From NCBI RefSeq assembly GCF_001613165.1, contig NZ_BDBV01000046.1, positions 1 to 64,000 of the forward strand: a DNA stretch of 64,000 bases. The letters run 5' to 3'. A model generated the notes under the pieces. The model was not told the origin of the DNA. It worked only from the letters and a program-made list of their open reading frames with translations, and did not search any database. The number at the start of each line of letters is the position of its first letter. The stretch's first letter is position 1. The DNA is from Nocardia mexicana NBRC 108244. Lineage in GTDB: Bacteria; Actinomycetota; Actinomycetes; Mycobacteriales; Mycobacteriaceae. Made by a program: the position numbers and the translations under genes. Below, one piece after another: positions 49,952 through 58,393 of the stretch.

Positions 49952-50800
49952 ATGACCCGCCCGACTCCTTGGCAACTGAAGGAAAATCCTCGTTCCGAAA
50001 CCGCGGCACCGGCCGAGCCCTCCGGGTCGACGACATGTGAGGTTCCCGACCACCCGAGGTGCGATCCGGGCCGCGAGGGTGGGTGGAAAGCCGTACTGCG
50101 CGAACGGGTGTCGACGCTGACGGGTCGTGGGAACTCCCGGGCACCGGCGACCCCGCGTAGCTGGGCGGGCCTGCTGCGCGAACGGCACTCGGCGCGTGCC
50201 GGGCGCTGGACAGTCCGGCTACGGGGACACGGGGGCTATCTGGCGGCCGCCGGCGCGAATGTCGTGACGTTCGGGTTGTTGTTTGTGCCCTGGCTCACCG
50301 TCACCGGACCGGACGGTGTGGCGCGCGCGAATGCCTTCGGCCGCATCCAGGCCACCACCAGCTACATGATGGGCTGGTCGAAATCGGGCCCGACCACCGC
50401 GAATATCAACGGCACGTGGGCGATTCTCACTACCGCCGCCATCATCGTGATGGTGACTGTGGTGGGGATCAACCTCGGGATTCGCTCGCGGGCGCTGTCG
50501 CGTGTCGCCGCCGCTTCCGGTGTGGCCACGGCGCTGTTCGTGCTGTTGACGCTGCGTCATCTCAACAGCCGGGCTTCGGACCTGTACGACATGACGCAGC
50601 GCGGCTGGGACGCCGGCGGCCAGATCGGCTCGTGGATCCAGTGGGCCGTCGCCGGTGGCGACCTGGTGCTGCCGGGCGCCCGCCCCTCGCCGTACGCCAC
50701 CACCAGCATCACCGCCGCCGCCATGATCGCCTGTGCCGCCTCGATCGTCGCGGCCGTCGTCGTGGTGGTTACAGCGACGACACGGCGACCCGCTCGGTGA
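49952..50800 (+). CDS. Hypothetical membrane protein (282 aa)
   Basis: A basic, probably disordered cytoplasmic N terminus (residues 1-90) is followed by four hydrophobic segments (YLAAAGANVVTFGLLFVPW; TWAILTTAAIIVMVTVVG; RVAAASGVATALFVLLTL; SITAAAMIACAASIVAAVVVVV). No family recognised. The start may be ATG 49952 or GTG 49943. It is on the same strand as the ROK gene but 208 bp away. Confidence 0.65.
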   Translation: MTRPTPWQLKENPRSETAAPAEPSGSTTCEVPDHPRCDPGREGGWKAVLRERVSTLTGRGNSRAPATPRSWAGLLRERHSARAGRWTVRLRGHGGYLAAAGANVVTFGLLFVPWLTVTGPDGVARANAFGRIQATTSYMMGWSKSGPTTANINGTWAILTTAAIIVMVTVVGINLGIRSRALSRVAAASGVATALFVLLTLRHLNSRASDLYDMTQRGWDAGGQIGSWIQWAVAGGDLVLPGARPSPYATTSITAAAMIACAASIVAAVVVVVTATTRRPAR

Positions 50801-50978
50801 GCATCATCGAAAAGTAGCTCAATTGCGACGATGGCCGAGTTGCGACACACGGAAATGTTACATGGCGCAGTAATTTTCGTAAATGTTTGTGTTTATCTAC
50901 AGCGGGAATAGGATACCGCTTACCAGCCGGGATAACCTCGGATAATCGAAGGACTTCGATTCGGCTATCCCGCCAGCG
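50801..50978. promoter_or_regulatory. AT-rich promoter region of the glycosyltransferase
   Basis: This is the most AT-rich intergenic stretch nearby (TTTTCGTAAATGTTTG at about 50874-50890), just ahead of the GT2 gene. It presumably contains its promoter. Confidence 0.4.
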
Positions 50979-51863
50979 ATGATCGACCTGCAAGTAGATG
51001 TGGACAGTTTTGTGGTAGATGCCAATCCGCCAATCGTGCTCACTGTTGTGATTCCCGTACTGAACGAGGCGAAGAGCATCGCTCGAACACTGGACAAACT
51101 GGCCGTACAGGCGGCCGTCGACGAGATCGTGGTGGTCGACAACGGCAGCACGGACGGTACTCGTCAGCTCGTCGAGAAATATTCTCGCGAACATCCGAAA
51201 GTGTTTGTCGTCACGGAATCCCGGCGCGGGGTCGCCCGGGCCCGCAACACCGGATTCGACGAGGCGCGCGGCGAATACATCGCGCGCACCGACGCCGATA
51301 CGCTGGTAGCCGCGGACTGGGGTGAGGTCATACGGCGGCACTTCGACGACACTCCCGATTGCGCCGCGGTGACGGGTATTGCGACCTATCACGATTCGCC
51401 GGTCGGCGGCCTGCTCGAGTTCGGCATTCTGCTGCAGCGGAAACTCGGCAAACTCGGTGGGCGCGTGGGCAATATGTACGGCCCGTCGATGGCGATCCGG
51501 CGCACGGCGTGGGAGAAGGTCCGGGGCGATACATCGACCCGGCCGGATGTCGTCGACGATCTGGACCTGGCGATCTGCCTGGTCAAACACGGGCAGGTCA
51601 TCCACCAGCTCGTGAATATGCGCGTGCGGACCTCGTCTCGCCGCCGGAGGCTCGCCCCGCGGCGGTGCCTGCAGTTCCACCGGGGTGGACTGCGCACGGC
51701 GCGGCGGCAGGAGATCCCGATCCGGTGGCCGCACTACGTGATCATCGCCGGTGCCCTGGTGTCGCACACTGCGCAGTGGCCGCTCTACCGGTTCTGGGAT
51801 TTCGATCGACGTCGTTTCACGTTCCGTCCGGACGCCGAACGCCTCTTCCCGCTGGGAGATTGA
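50979..51863 (+). CDS. Family 2 glycosyltransferase
   Basis: This 294-aa GT-A fold enzyme has the N-terminal VVIPVLNEAKSIARTLD, nucleotide-binding VVVDNGSTDGT, donor-site RTDADT (the DxD equivalent), and an acceptor loop MYGPSMAIRRTAWEKV with DDLDLAICL. Such enzymes transfer sugars from nucleotide donors to lipid or protein acceptors at the membrane's inner face. No TM helix is obvious. The acceptor is unknown. ATG 50979 lies in AT-rich surroundings. Confidence 0.85.
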   Translation: MIDLQVDVDSFVVDANPPIVLTVVIPVLNEAKSIARTLDKLAVQAAVDEIVVVDNGSTDGTRQLVEKYSREHPKVFVVTESRRGVARARNTGFDEARGEYIARTDADTLVAADWGEVIRRHFDDTPDCAAVTGIATYHDSPVGGLLEFGILLQRKLGKLGGRVGNMYGPSMAIRRTAWEKVRGDTSTRPDVVDDLDLAICLVKHGQVIHQLVNMRVRTSSRRRRLAPRRCLQFHRGGLRTARRQEIPIRWPHYVIIAGALVSHTAQWPLYRFWDFDRRRFTFRPDAERLFPLGD

Positions 51864-51973
51864 GGGCGGATCAGCGCCGACCGAAGAACCGCTCGACCTG
51901 CGCCGCTCGGCGGCGGCGTCGGCCAGCGGCCAGGTCAGCCGAGCAGGATCTAGACCTGTTGTGCCGTAATGCT

Positions 51974-52876
51974 TCAGGATCGGACCGGCGACAGGTCCAC
52001 GTCGGCGGGAGGTCGCAGGCGGCGCAGAGTGCCGTCAAAACCCGTGGTGTACAGCGCCCAGCCCTCGCCGTCCGGGGCGATGCGCACCGAACTCGGCCCG
52101 GTCCACCCGCTCGACAGGCCCGAGGCAATGACACACGAAGCGCCGGTGTCCGGGTCCACACGGTGGATCGCGCCTTCGAAATGGGCTGCGACATACAGCG
52201 ATCCGGCCTGCGACATGGTCAGATCGTCCACGCCCGCGAACACCCCGGGTAGCCTCGTCACGATCGTCCACCGATCCGGTGTGTCCAGCGGGACGCGGAT
52301 GATCTCGCCGGTGAGCAGGTCGTCGGTGTACACGGCGCGGTGGTCCGGGCTGAGCGCCAGCCCTTCCGAACGCGGCACGGGCGACCAGTTGGGGACGACC
52401 GTGCCGGAGTCGCGCAGATAGCGGGTCAGTCCCTGGGACGGGCCACCCTCGGTGCCGACCCAGGTCGTCAGCAGATCGCCGCCGGGCAGCCGCAGCAGCC
52501 CGTTGCCCGCGAACGCCGCAGGTTTGGTCACTTCGCCTGTCGCGGTGTCCAACTGCCACAATCTGCCGTCCCGCCCGCCGACCACGGACAGGATCGAGCC
52601 GTCGAGCCGCAGGCCGCGGGGCACGCCCATATTCTCGAGCACCACGCCCACCTGCCCCGCGGCATCGATATGCGTCACGCTCGAGGCCCCGGACAGATAG
52701 AACCCACCCCGGCCGTCGGGCTCGAGATTCTCCAGCTCCCCCAAACCGTGCGCCACGGTCTCGACCTGCCACCCGCCGCACTCCGCGGCTGCCTGCGCCG
52801 GGGCCGCCGCGAGCCCGCAGACCGCCATGGCGGCAGCGACACACAACGCGCGAATTCGTGCGCCCGACAAGACCAT
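51974..52876 (-). CDS. Secreted SMP-30/gluconolactonase-like beta-propeller protein
   Basis: This 300-aa protein has a signal peptide (RIRALCVAAAMAVCGLAAAPAQA, cleavage after AQA) and then repeated six-bladed propeller-like motifs (LEPDGRGGFYLSG, SILSVVGGRDGRLWQLD, TMSQAGSLYVAAHFEGAI, SVRIAPDGEGWALY). Family members are lactonases or ligand-binding proteins. Catalytic metal residues are not securely identifiable. The start is 52876. It is convergent with the glycosyltransferase across 110 bp. Confidence 0.75.
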   Translation of the reverse strand: MVLSGARIRALCVAAAMAVCGLAAAPAQAAAECGGWQVETVAHGLGELENLEPDGRGGFYLSGASSVTHIDAAGQVGVVLENMGVPRGLRLDGSILSVVGGRDGRLWQLDTATGEVTKPAAFAGNGLLRLPGGDLLTTWVGTEGGPSQGLTRYLRDSGTVVPNWSPVPRSEGLALSPDHRAVYTDDLLTGEIIRVPLDTPDRWTIVTRLPGVFAGVDDLTMSQAGSLYVAAHFEGAIHRVDPDTGASCVIASGLSSGWTGPSSVRIAPDGEGWALYTTGFDGTLRRLRPPADVDLSPVRS

Positions 52877-52968
52877 TTGCGCAGCCTATGCCACTACACC
52901 TCGGCCGAGGGACCCCCAAGTGATCGGGGCATGCGTTGCCATCGCGTCATCGCACGATGGTGCGGTCC

Positions 52969-53724
52969 CTACTTCTCGGGCCGATGCCGGATGTCGCGGA
53001 CGTAGGTGACCTCCGGCTTGCCCTCGCCCGGGCTGCGGCCCTCCAGGTCGAACAGCGTTGTCGCGGTGAACAACTCGCCGAGCTTGGTGTATCCGAAGGT
53101 GCGGGGGTCGAAGTCGGGGCGCTGCTTGTTGATGATCGAGCCGACGCCCGACAGCATGGCCCAGCCGGAGTCGTCGGAGGCCGCGTCCACGGCGTTGCGC
53201 AGCAGGTTCATCAGTTTGGCGTCGCCCTTCAGCTGATTGGCCGCGGTCTTGCGGGATTTGGCGGTGGCGACCTCTTCCGTTGTGCCGGTGAGGTTTTCGG
53301 TATAGATGAACTTGTCGCAGGCGGCGACGAAGGGCTTGGGCGTCTTGCGCTGGCCGAAACCGTAGACGGTCAGGCCGGATTCGCGGATGCGGCTGGCCAG
53401 CCGCGTGAAATCGCTATCGCTGGAGACGATGACGAATCCGTCGAGGTTGCCGGTGTAGAGCAGGTCCATCGCATCGATGATCATCGCCGAGTCGGTGGCG
53501 TTCTTCCCGGTGGTGTAGCCGAACTGCTGGATCGGCTGGATCGACTGCTCCAGCAGCTGTTCCTTCCAGCCCTTGAGATTCGAACTCGTCCAGTCGCCGT
53601 AGGCGCGCTTCACGTGCGCGGTGCCGTACGTGGCGACCTCGGCCAGCAGCCCGTCGGCGATTCCGGGTTGCGCATTGTCCGCATCGATCAGCACCGCGAG
53701 CCGCGTGGCATTGTCACTGGTCAT
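52969..53724 (-). CDS. NYN-domain (PIN-like) protein with OST-HTH/LOTUS domain
   Basis: This 251-aa protein has an N-terminal NYN domain (RLAVLIDADNAQPG with the first acidic pair, NATDSAMIIDAMDLLY, IVSSDSDFTRLASRIRESG), the acidic residues of a PIN-fold RNase centre. The C-terminal part (residues about 155-230) looks like a LOTUS/OST-HTH RNA-binding domain (LMNLLRNAVDAASDDSGWAMLSGVG, FGYTKLGELFTAT). LabA-like family proteins act on RNA, but roles are poorly known. It overlaps the coiled-coil gene by 11 bp and is in one operon with it. Confidence 0.85.
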   Translation of the reverse strand: MTSDNATRLAVLIDADNAQPGIADGLLAEVATYGTAHVKRAYGDWTSSNLKGWKEQLLEQSIQPIQQFGYTTGKNATDSAMIIDAMDLLYTGNLDGFVIVSSDSDFTRLASRIRESGLTVYGFGQRKTPKPFVAACDKFIYTENLTGTTEEVATAKSRKTAANQLKGDAKLMNLLRNAVDAASDDSGWAMLSGVGSIINKQRPDFDPRTFGYTKLGELFTATTLFDLEGRSPGEGKPEVTYVRDIRHRPEK

Positions 53725-54298
53725 CGGTCGGCTCCCGGCTCTCGAGGGATTCCAGCTCGGCGCGCATTTCCGCCACCTCGACGGCCAGTTCGTCGCGCAT
53801 CTGCTCGCGTTCCAGCAGGCTGATGCGCAGGCTGTCGATGGTGTCGTTCATCGAGGTCAGCTTCCGGTCGGCGCCCTCGAGCTGCCATTCGAGGACCGCC
53901 CGGCGGCCCACGTGCAGGCTCGCGTTCGACACCCATTCCACGACGTGATCGAGCCACTCGGGCTGCTTCGGCATCGGCATGGATTCGTCCCAGCCGCGCC
54001 GGAGCGCGGGCTTCGACGAGAGCACGCGTTCGGCGGCAGGTCCGGAAACGGGGGCGTTCATCTGCGCGAGGCTCAGTTTTCCGGCGCTGGTCACGACGGC
54101 GGTGAGGCGATAGCGCCCGGCGAGGTGCATTCGCAGCTCCGCCGTGCCGCGCCCGTCGGCATCCATCGCCCCGAGCCACGGCCCGTCCGCCGCGTCGAGG
54201 ATCGATTCGATCACCCCGAGCTGGCCGACGCCGCGACGCAGCCGGGTAGCGCGTTTGCGCAGGTCGTGCGCCGTGGCAGTCATCTGATCCCAGTGCAT
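53714..54298 (-). CDS. Coiled-coil protein paired with the NYN nuclease
   Basis: This 194-aa protein has an N-terminal globular part with a beta-rich core and a C-terminal coiled coil (residues about 150-185, DTIDSLRISLLEREQMRDELAVEVAEMRAELESLESRE). ATG 54298 follows AGGAAC at eight bases. It is encoded 10 bp downstream of a TnpB-related gene and overlaps the NYN gene by 11 bp. No family recognised; it may be a partner or scaffold of the nuclease. Confidence 0.7.
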   Translation of the reverse strand: MHWDQMTATAHDLRKRATRLRRGVGQLGVIESILDAADGPWLGAMDADGRGTAELRMHLAGRYRLTAVVTSAGKLSLAQMNAPVSGPAAERVLSSKPALRRGWDESMPMPKQPEWLDHVVEWVSNASLHVGRRAVLEWQLEGADRKLTSMNDTIDSLRISLLEREQMRDELAVEVAEMRAELESLESREPTDDQ

Positions 54299-54308
54299 CG
54301 CACCGTTC

Positions 54309-55952
54309 CTAATCCGTGAGTGATAGAGGATATCTCTCGGTTGCGGCCCGAACGGTCTTGGCCGCAGGTGTGTGGTGCTTGCTGCCGGACCGGTCCGGCC
54401 TCCCGAGGGGGTCGAGGGCGGGGCAGGGCTTCTCACACGCCACGCGTCTCTGGGCGGTGGCTCTCGCCAGGCTCGGCGGTTGGCCCGCCACGCTCCGCTG
54501 TGCGTGGCGGGGGCCGCTCGAGTGGCGCGAGAGCTTCACCCCGAGTCCGCGTCGACCGATCGCGACCGCCGCTCCGTGATGGACGGTCACCGCACGATCG
54601 GAAGTCTGGGTCTGCTCCTGCAGCGGTGTGCGCCAATGCTTGGCACCGACCTTGCTGGTGTAGGCCGGATCGACCGCTACGACGGCAATGTCGAGCCGTG
54701 TGGCTATGGCACGCAGTCGTTCTCGGAACCGGCGGGTGGGGATGGTGGCGACCACACGGCGGAATCGTTTGCCGCGGCGGCCGCGACCCATGGTTTCCCG
54801 GCCTGTGCCGCGGGCATCGGCAAAGTCGAGATCCTCGATCACGATCGCAGTGCACCCGGTGAGTACGGCCTGATCGCACAGCGCGGTGAGCGCAGCACGT
54901 AGGTGCCCGTCCCGCCGCGACGAGGACAGGCCATGTCCTGGCAGGGCGATCGTGGCGGGCTCGCCGACGGGGTTGCCATACCGGTCGAGAACACAAATGG
55001 CCAGATGCCCGGCGTTGAGATCAACCCCCAGCACCGGCCCGGTTCGGATCGCAGTGAGCGGTACGGTCGGTGTGGGCGCTAACGACCACGACGCATCCAG
55101 GTACCAGCGGTCCCGGGTCGGGTCGAACACGATGTCGTAGCGCACGGCCTGGCGTGCTGCGATGCGCCCCGTCCACTCGGTGCTGCGATGGCAGAAGGTC
55201 ACCGGAGCGGCGATCTCGAGGTGGGTCCCGAACCGATCCGCCAGGGCGGCGGGAACTTTGACGCGCAGCCGCCGTGTTTCGGGTGCGACACGGATGGTTT
55301 CGTTCCCACCCACCTTGCCAGCTTCCCCGTCGGCGGTGAGAAACATTCGTGCCGCATCCCACTGCTGTCGCCACCCGGCCTCGGACATGGGTACGTCGGC
55401 GAGATGGTTACGGTTGCGCCACAACTGTTTCCCGCCGACCACAATCGACGGACGTCCCTCGGCCAGATTGCGCCGAGCGCGCTCGGCGACCACACGCAGG
55501 GCCGCGAGGCGTCGAGTCTTGGCGAAACGTTCCGCGGTGTCTCGATAGCCCGCGACCTTCCCATCGCGTTCGTTCGGGGCGAGCGTGCACCGTGCCGCGA
55601 GCGTCGCGACAGCTGAATCCAGGCTGCGCGCGTGTGCAGCCAACGCACGCATACCCGACTGGTACTGGTCCTCCACCGATCGAGTGATCGCCCCGGCCCA
55701 CCGCGACGACGTCTCGGCGGTCAGGGCCCGCTTGCGGTCGGCGCGGTAGTCGGCTTGCCGTGTGCGGTCCAGGGTGCCTTGCGCGATCCGTGCGGCGAGC
55801 TCGCGGCGATACAACCGACCATTGAACTGGCCGATTTCGCGCAGCGCTGCCTCTTCCCCAGGTCCTAGACGCAACCGAGTACGGATCCGCGCGCCCGCTG
55901 GGGCACCGACAACCCGAGGGGGGTTGCGCCGTCGCCTACCCACGGTTGCCAC
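54309..55952 (-). CDS. TnpB-related RuvC-domain protein (IS200/IS605 accessory type)
   Basis: This 547-aa protein has a RuvC triad laid out as in TnpB/Cas12: D311 (VLGVDLNAGHLAI), E373 (AIVIEDLDF), D428 (VAVDPAYTSKVG). The canonical C-x2-C zinc finger of TnpB between the last motifs is missing; only DPAYTSKVGAKHW remains, so this is the divergent, zinc-finger-less group annotated as TnpB-related. The C-terminal 100 residues look variable or unstructured. GTG 55952 is the apparent start. There is no TnpA, and the 3' end is 10 bp from the next gene on the same strand. Confidence 0.8.
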   Translation of the reverse strand: MATVGRRRRNPPRVVGAPAGARIRTRLRLGPGEEAALREIGQFNGRLYRRELAARIAQGTLDRTRQADYRADRKRALTAETSSRWAGAITRSVEDQYQSGMRALAAHARSLDSAVATLAARCTLAPNERDGKVAGYRDTAERFAKTRRLAALRVVAERARRNLAEGRPSIVVGGKQLWRNRNHLADVPMSEAGWRQQWDAARMFLTADGEAGKVGGNETIRVAPETRRLRVKVPAALADRFGTHLEIAAPVTFCHRSTEWTGRIAARQAVRYDIVFDPTRDRWYLDASWSLAPTPTVPLTAIRTGPVLGVDLNAGHLAICVLDRYGNPVGEPATIALPGHGLSSSRRDGHLRAALTALCDQAVLTGCTAIVIEDLDFADARGTGRETMGRGRRGKRFRRVVATIPTRRFRERLRAIATRLDIAVVAVDPAYTSKVGAKHWRTPLQEQTQTSDRAVTVHHGAAVAIGRRGLGVKLSRHSSGPRHAQRSVAGQPPSLARATAQRRVACEKPCPALDPLGRPDRSGSKHHTPAAKTVRAATERYPLSLTD

Positions 55953-56055
55953 GAGGACATCCCGGACGGAGTCGGAGATTCACGCCATCAGCATACGCAC
56001 TCGAACATACATTCACTCGGTAGGCTCGGGGGTGGTCGGTGACCGCAACGCCGGA
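55953..56055. other. Gap between gcl and the TnpB-related gene
   Basis: These 103 bases hold the presumptive promoter of the TnpB-related gene and any right-end of the insertion; no clear palindromic end is seen. Confidence 0.4.
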
Positions 56056-57846
56056 TCACGCCAGCGGCAGCAGGGCCGTCGGGGCATCCTCGGCGGTCTC
56101 GGCGAGATCCTCGAACTCGGTGACCTTGTCGATATCGGCGGCGCCCATCGCGATATTGGTGACCTTCTCGAGGATGATCTCGACCACCACCGGCACCCGG
56201 AATTCCGCGGCCATCTGCTTGGCCCGATCGAAGGCGGGGGCGATCTCGTCGGGGCTGTCGACTCGAATGGCCTTGCAGCCCAGGCCCTCCGCGACCCGCA
56301 CGTGGTCGACGCCGTAGCCCTTGGCCTGGCCCATCGAATCGTCGGCGTTGATGTTGTCGAAGCCGAGCTGCACGTAGTAGTCCATGTCGAAGGCCCGCTG
56401 CGCCTGCCGGATCAGGCCCAGATAGGAGTTGTTCACCAGCACGTGCACATACGGGAGGTTGAACTGGGCGCCGACGGCGAGCTCCTCGATCATGAACTGG
56501 AAGTCGTAATCACCCGACAGCGCAACGACATTCGCCTCCGGATCCGCCGCGACCACGCCGAGCGTCGCGGGCACCGTCCAGCCCAGCGGTCCGGCCTGGC
56601 CGCAGTTGATCCAGTTGCGCGCCTTGTAGACGTGCAGCATCTGCGCCCCCGCGATCTGCGACAGCCCGATCGTGGACACGTAGCGGGTGTCGCGCCCGAA
56701 TGCGCGGTTCATCTCCTCGTACACCCGCTGCGGCTTCACCGGGACATTGTCGAAATGCGTCTTGCGGTGCAGGGTCCGCTTGCGCTCGGTGCAGTCGGCC
56801 ACCCAGCCCGAGTAGTCCGGCAGGGTTCCGGCCTGCTCGCGTTCCTTCGCGACCGCGAGCATCTGCTCCAGCGCCGCCTTGGCGTCGGAGGCGATCCCGT
56901 AGTCGGGCGGGAACACCCGGCCGATCTGGGTGGGCTCGATGTCCACATGCACGAAAGTGCGTCCCTTGCGGTAGGTTTCGAGCCCGCCGGTGTGGCGGTT
57001 GGCCCACCGGTTGCCGATGCCCATGACGAAGTCCGACGCCAGCAGGGTGGCATTGCCGTAGCGGGTGGAGGTCTGCAGCCCGACCATGCCGGCCTGCAAC
57101 TCGTGGTCGTCGGGGATGATGCCCCAGCCCATCAGGGTCGGCACCACCGGAACCCGCAGCAGCTCGGCGAGTTCCACCAGCAGGTCCTCGGCGCCGGCGT
57201 TGATGATGCCGCCGCCCGCGACCAGCAGCGGGCGCTCCGCCGCGGTCAGCATGTCCAGCGCCTTGGCGGCCTGCGCGCGCGTCGCCGCCGGTTTGTACAC
57301 CGGCAGTGGCTGATACGTGTCGGGGTCGAATTCGATCTCGGCGAGCTGCACGTCGATCGGCAGGTCGATGAGCACCGGACCCGGACGGCCGGAGCGCATC
57401 AGGTGGAATGCCTGCTGGAACGCGCCGGGCACCTGCGCCGGTTCCAGCACCGTCACCGCCATCTTGGTGACCGGCGCGGCGATGGACGAGATGTCGACCG
57501 CCTGGAAGTCCTCCTTGTGCAGCCGCGCGGTCGGCGCCTGCCCGGTGATGCACAGGATCGGAATCGAGTCGGCGATGGCCGAATACAGGCCGGTGATCAT
57601 GTCGGTACCGGCCGGGCCGGAGGTGCCGATGCACACGCCGATATTGCCGTGCGCGGCCCGGGTATAGCCCTCGGCCATATGCGAGGCGCCCTCGACGTGG
57701 CGGGCCAGGACGTGCTTGATGCCGCCGTGCGCGCGCAGCGCCGAATAGAACGGGTTGATCGCGGCGCCGGGCAGACCGAACGCCTGCGTGGCGCCTTCCA
57801 GCTCCAGGATCTTGACGGCCGCGTCGACGGCCCGCATGCGTGGCAT
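56056..57846 (-). CDS. gcl: Glyoxylate carboligase
   Basis: This 596-aa ThDP enzyme condenses two glyoxylates to tartronate semialdehyde with CO2 release. Features are the N-terminal PYR domain (GLPGAAINPFY, where the usual catalytic Glu is absent as in Gcl), a FAD-type middle domain, and the PP domain with the ThDP motif GDYDFQFMIEE-x-NN. It is last in the allantoin operon. ATG 57846 has GGAGAACCT upstream. The order and direction (allB, alc, small protein, gcl) agree with purine-derived glyoxylate use. Confidence 0.93.
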   Translation of the reverse strand: MPRMRAVDAAVKILELEGATQAFGLPGAAINPFYSALRAHGGIKHVLARHVEGASHMAEGYTRAAHGNIGVCIGTSGPAGTDMITGLYSAIADSIPILCITGQAPTARLHKEDFQAVDISSIAAPVTKMAVTVLEPAQVPGAFQQAFHLMRSGRPGPVLIDLPIDVQLAEIEFDPDTYQPLPVYKPAATRAQAAKALDMLTAAERPLLVAGGGIINAGAEDLLVELAELLRVPVVPTLMGWGIIPDDHELQAGMVGLQTSTRYGNATLLASDFVMGIGNRWANRHTGGLETYRKGRTFVHVDIEPTQIGRVFPPDYGIASDAKAALEQMLAVAKEREQAGTLPDYSGWVADCTERKRTLHRKTHFDNVPVKPQRVYEEMNRAFGRDTRYVSTIGLSQIAGAQMLHVYKARNWINCGQAGPLGWTVPATLGVVAADPEANVVALSGDYDFQFMIEELAVGAQFNLPYVHVLVNNSYLGLIRQAQRAFDMDYYVQLGFDNINADDSMGQAKGYGVDHVRVAEGLGCKAIRVDSPDEIAPAFDRAKQMAAEFRVPVVVEIILEKVTNIAMGAADIDKVTEFEDLAETAEDAPTALLPLA

Positions 57847-57990
57847 TACAGGTTCTCCAATTACTCGGTGCCAGTGGGTATTCCAGTCCGAGCTCGGCTC
57901 GAGGGGCCGTCACCCTCGGTCTGCCGCGTCCGGCTGTGAACGGTTGTGTGGGGTGCTCCCCGCCGCACCCGGGTCACGGATGCGGCGTGG

Positions 57991-58377
57991 TCAGGTGGTG
58001 ACCGTGTTGCCGCGGTAGGCGCGCCAGTCGCCGATATCGGAGATATCGATCAGCTCCGGCGAGCCCAGGTGGTCGTTGCGCAGGACGGTCGCCAGGCAGG
58101 CGGTGCCGTCGTCCAGTTCGATCAGGCCGAGCTCCAGCTCCGGCGGCTCAGCCGGAATCAGGTTGTCGCGCAGGGTTTCCATCGGCACGTCGTAGACCTC
58201 GCCGGTGACCGCGCGGCCGTCGGCGTCGGTGGCGATCATGGCGGGAAAGCGGTCGCCGACCGAGTAGTAGCGGTACTTCGGTGCGCTGCGGGCGGTGCGC
58301 AGCAGCGGCGCGCCCGCGATCTGGTCGTGCAGGCGGCCGCCGCGCATGCCGTCGCCGTTGAGGAACATGAGGACCAT
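57991..58377 (-). CDS. Small gamma-glutamylcyclotransferase-like protein of the allantoin cluster
   Basis: This 128-aa protein resembles the C-terminal domain of allophanate hydrolase (AtzF-like; GGCT fold): FLNGDGMRGGRLHDQIAGAP, YRYYSVGDRFPAM, VTGEVYDVPMETL. It is encoded between allantoicase and gcl, where a ureidoglycolate-consuming enzyme would be expected, but its sequence is not that of a canonical AllA. A role in ureidoglycolate conversion is inference. It ends 145 bp from the gcl start. Confidence 0.55.
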   Translation of the reverse strand: MVLMFLNGDGMRGGRLHDQIAGAPLLRTARSAPKYRYYSVGDRFPAMIATDADGRAVTGEVYDVPMETLRDNLIPAEPPELELGLIELDDGTACLATVLRNDHLGSPELIDISDIGDWRAYRGNTVTT

Positions 58378-58393
58378 CGGGATCTCCGTTCGG

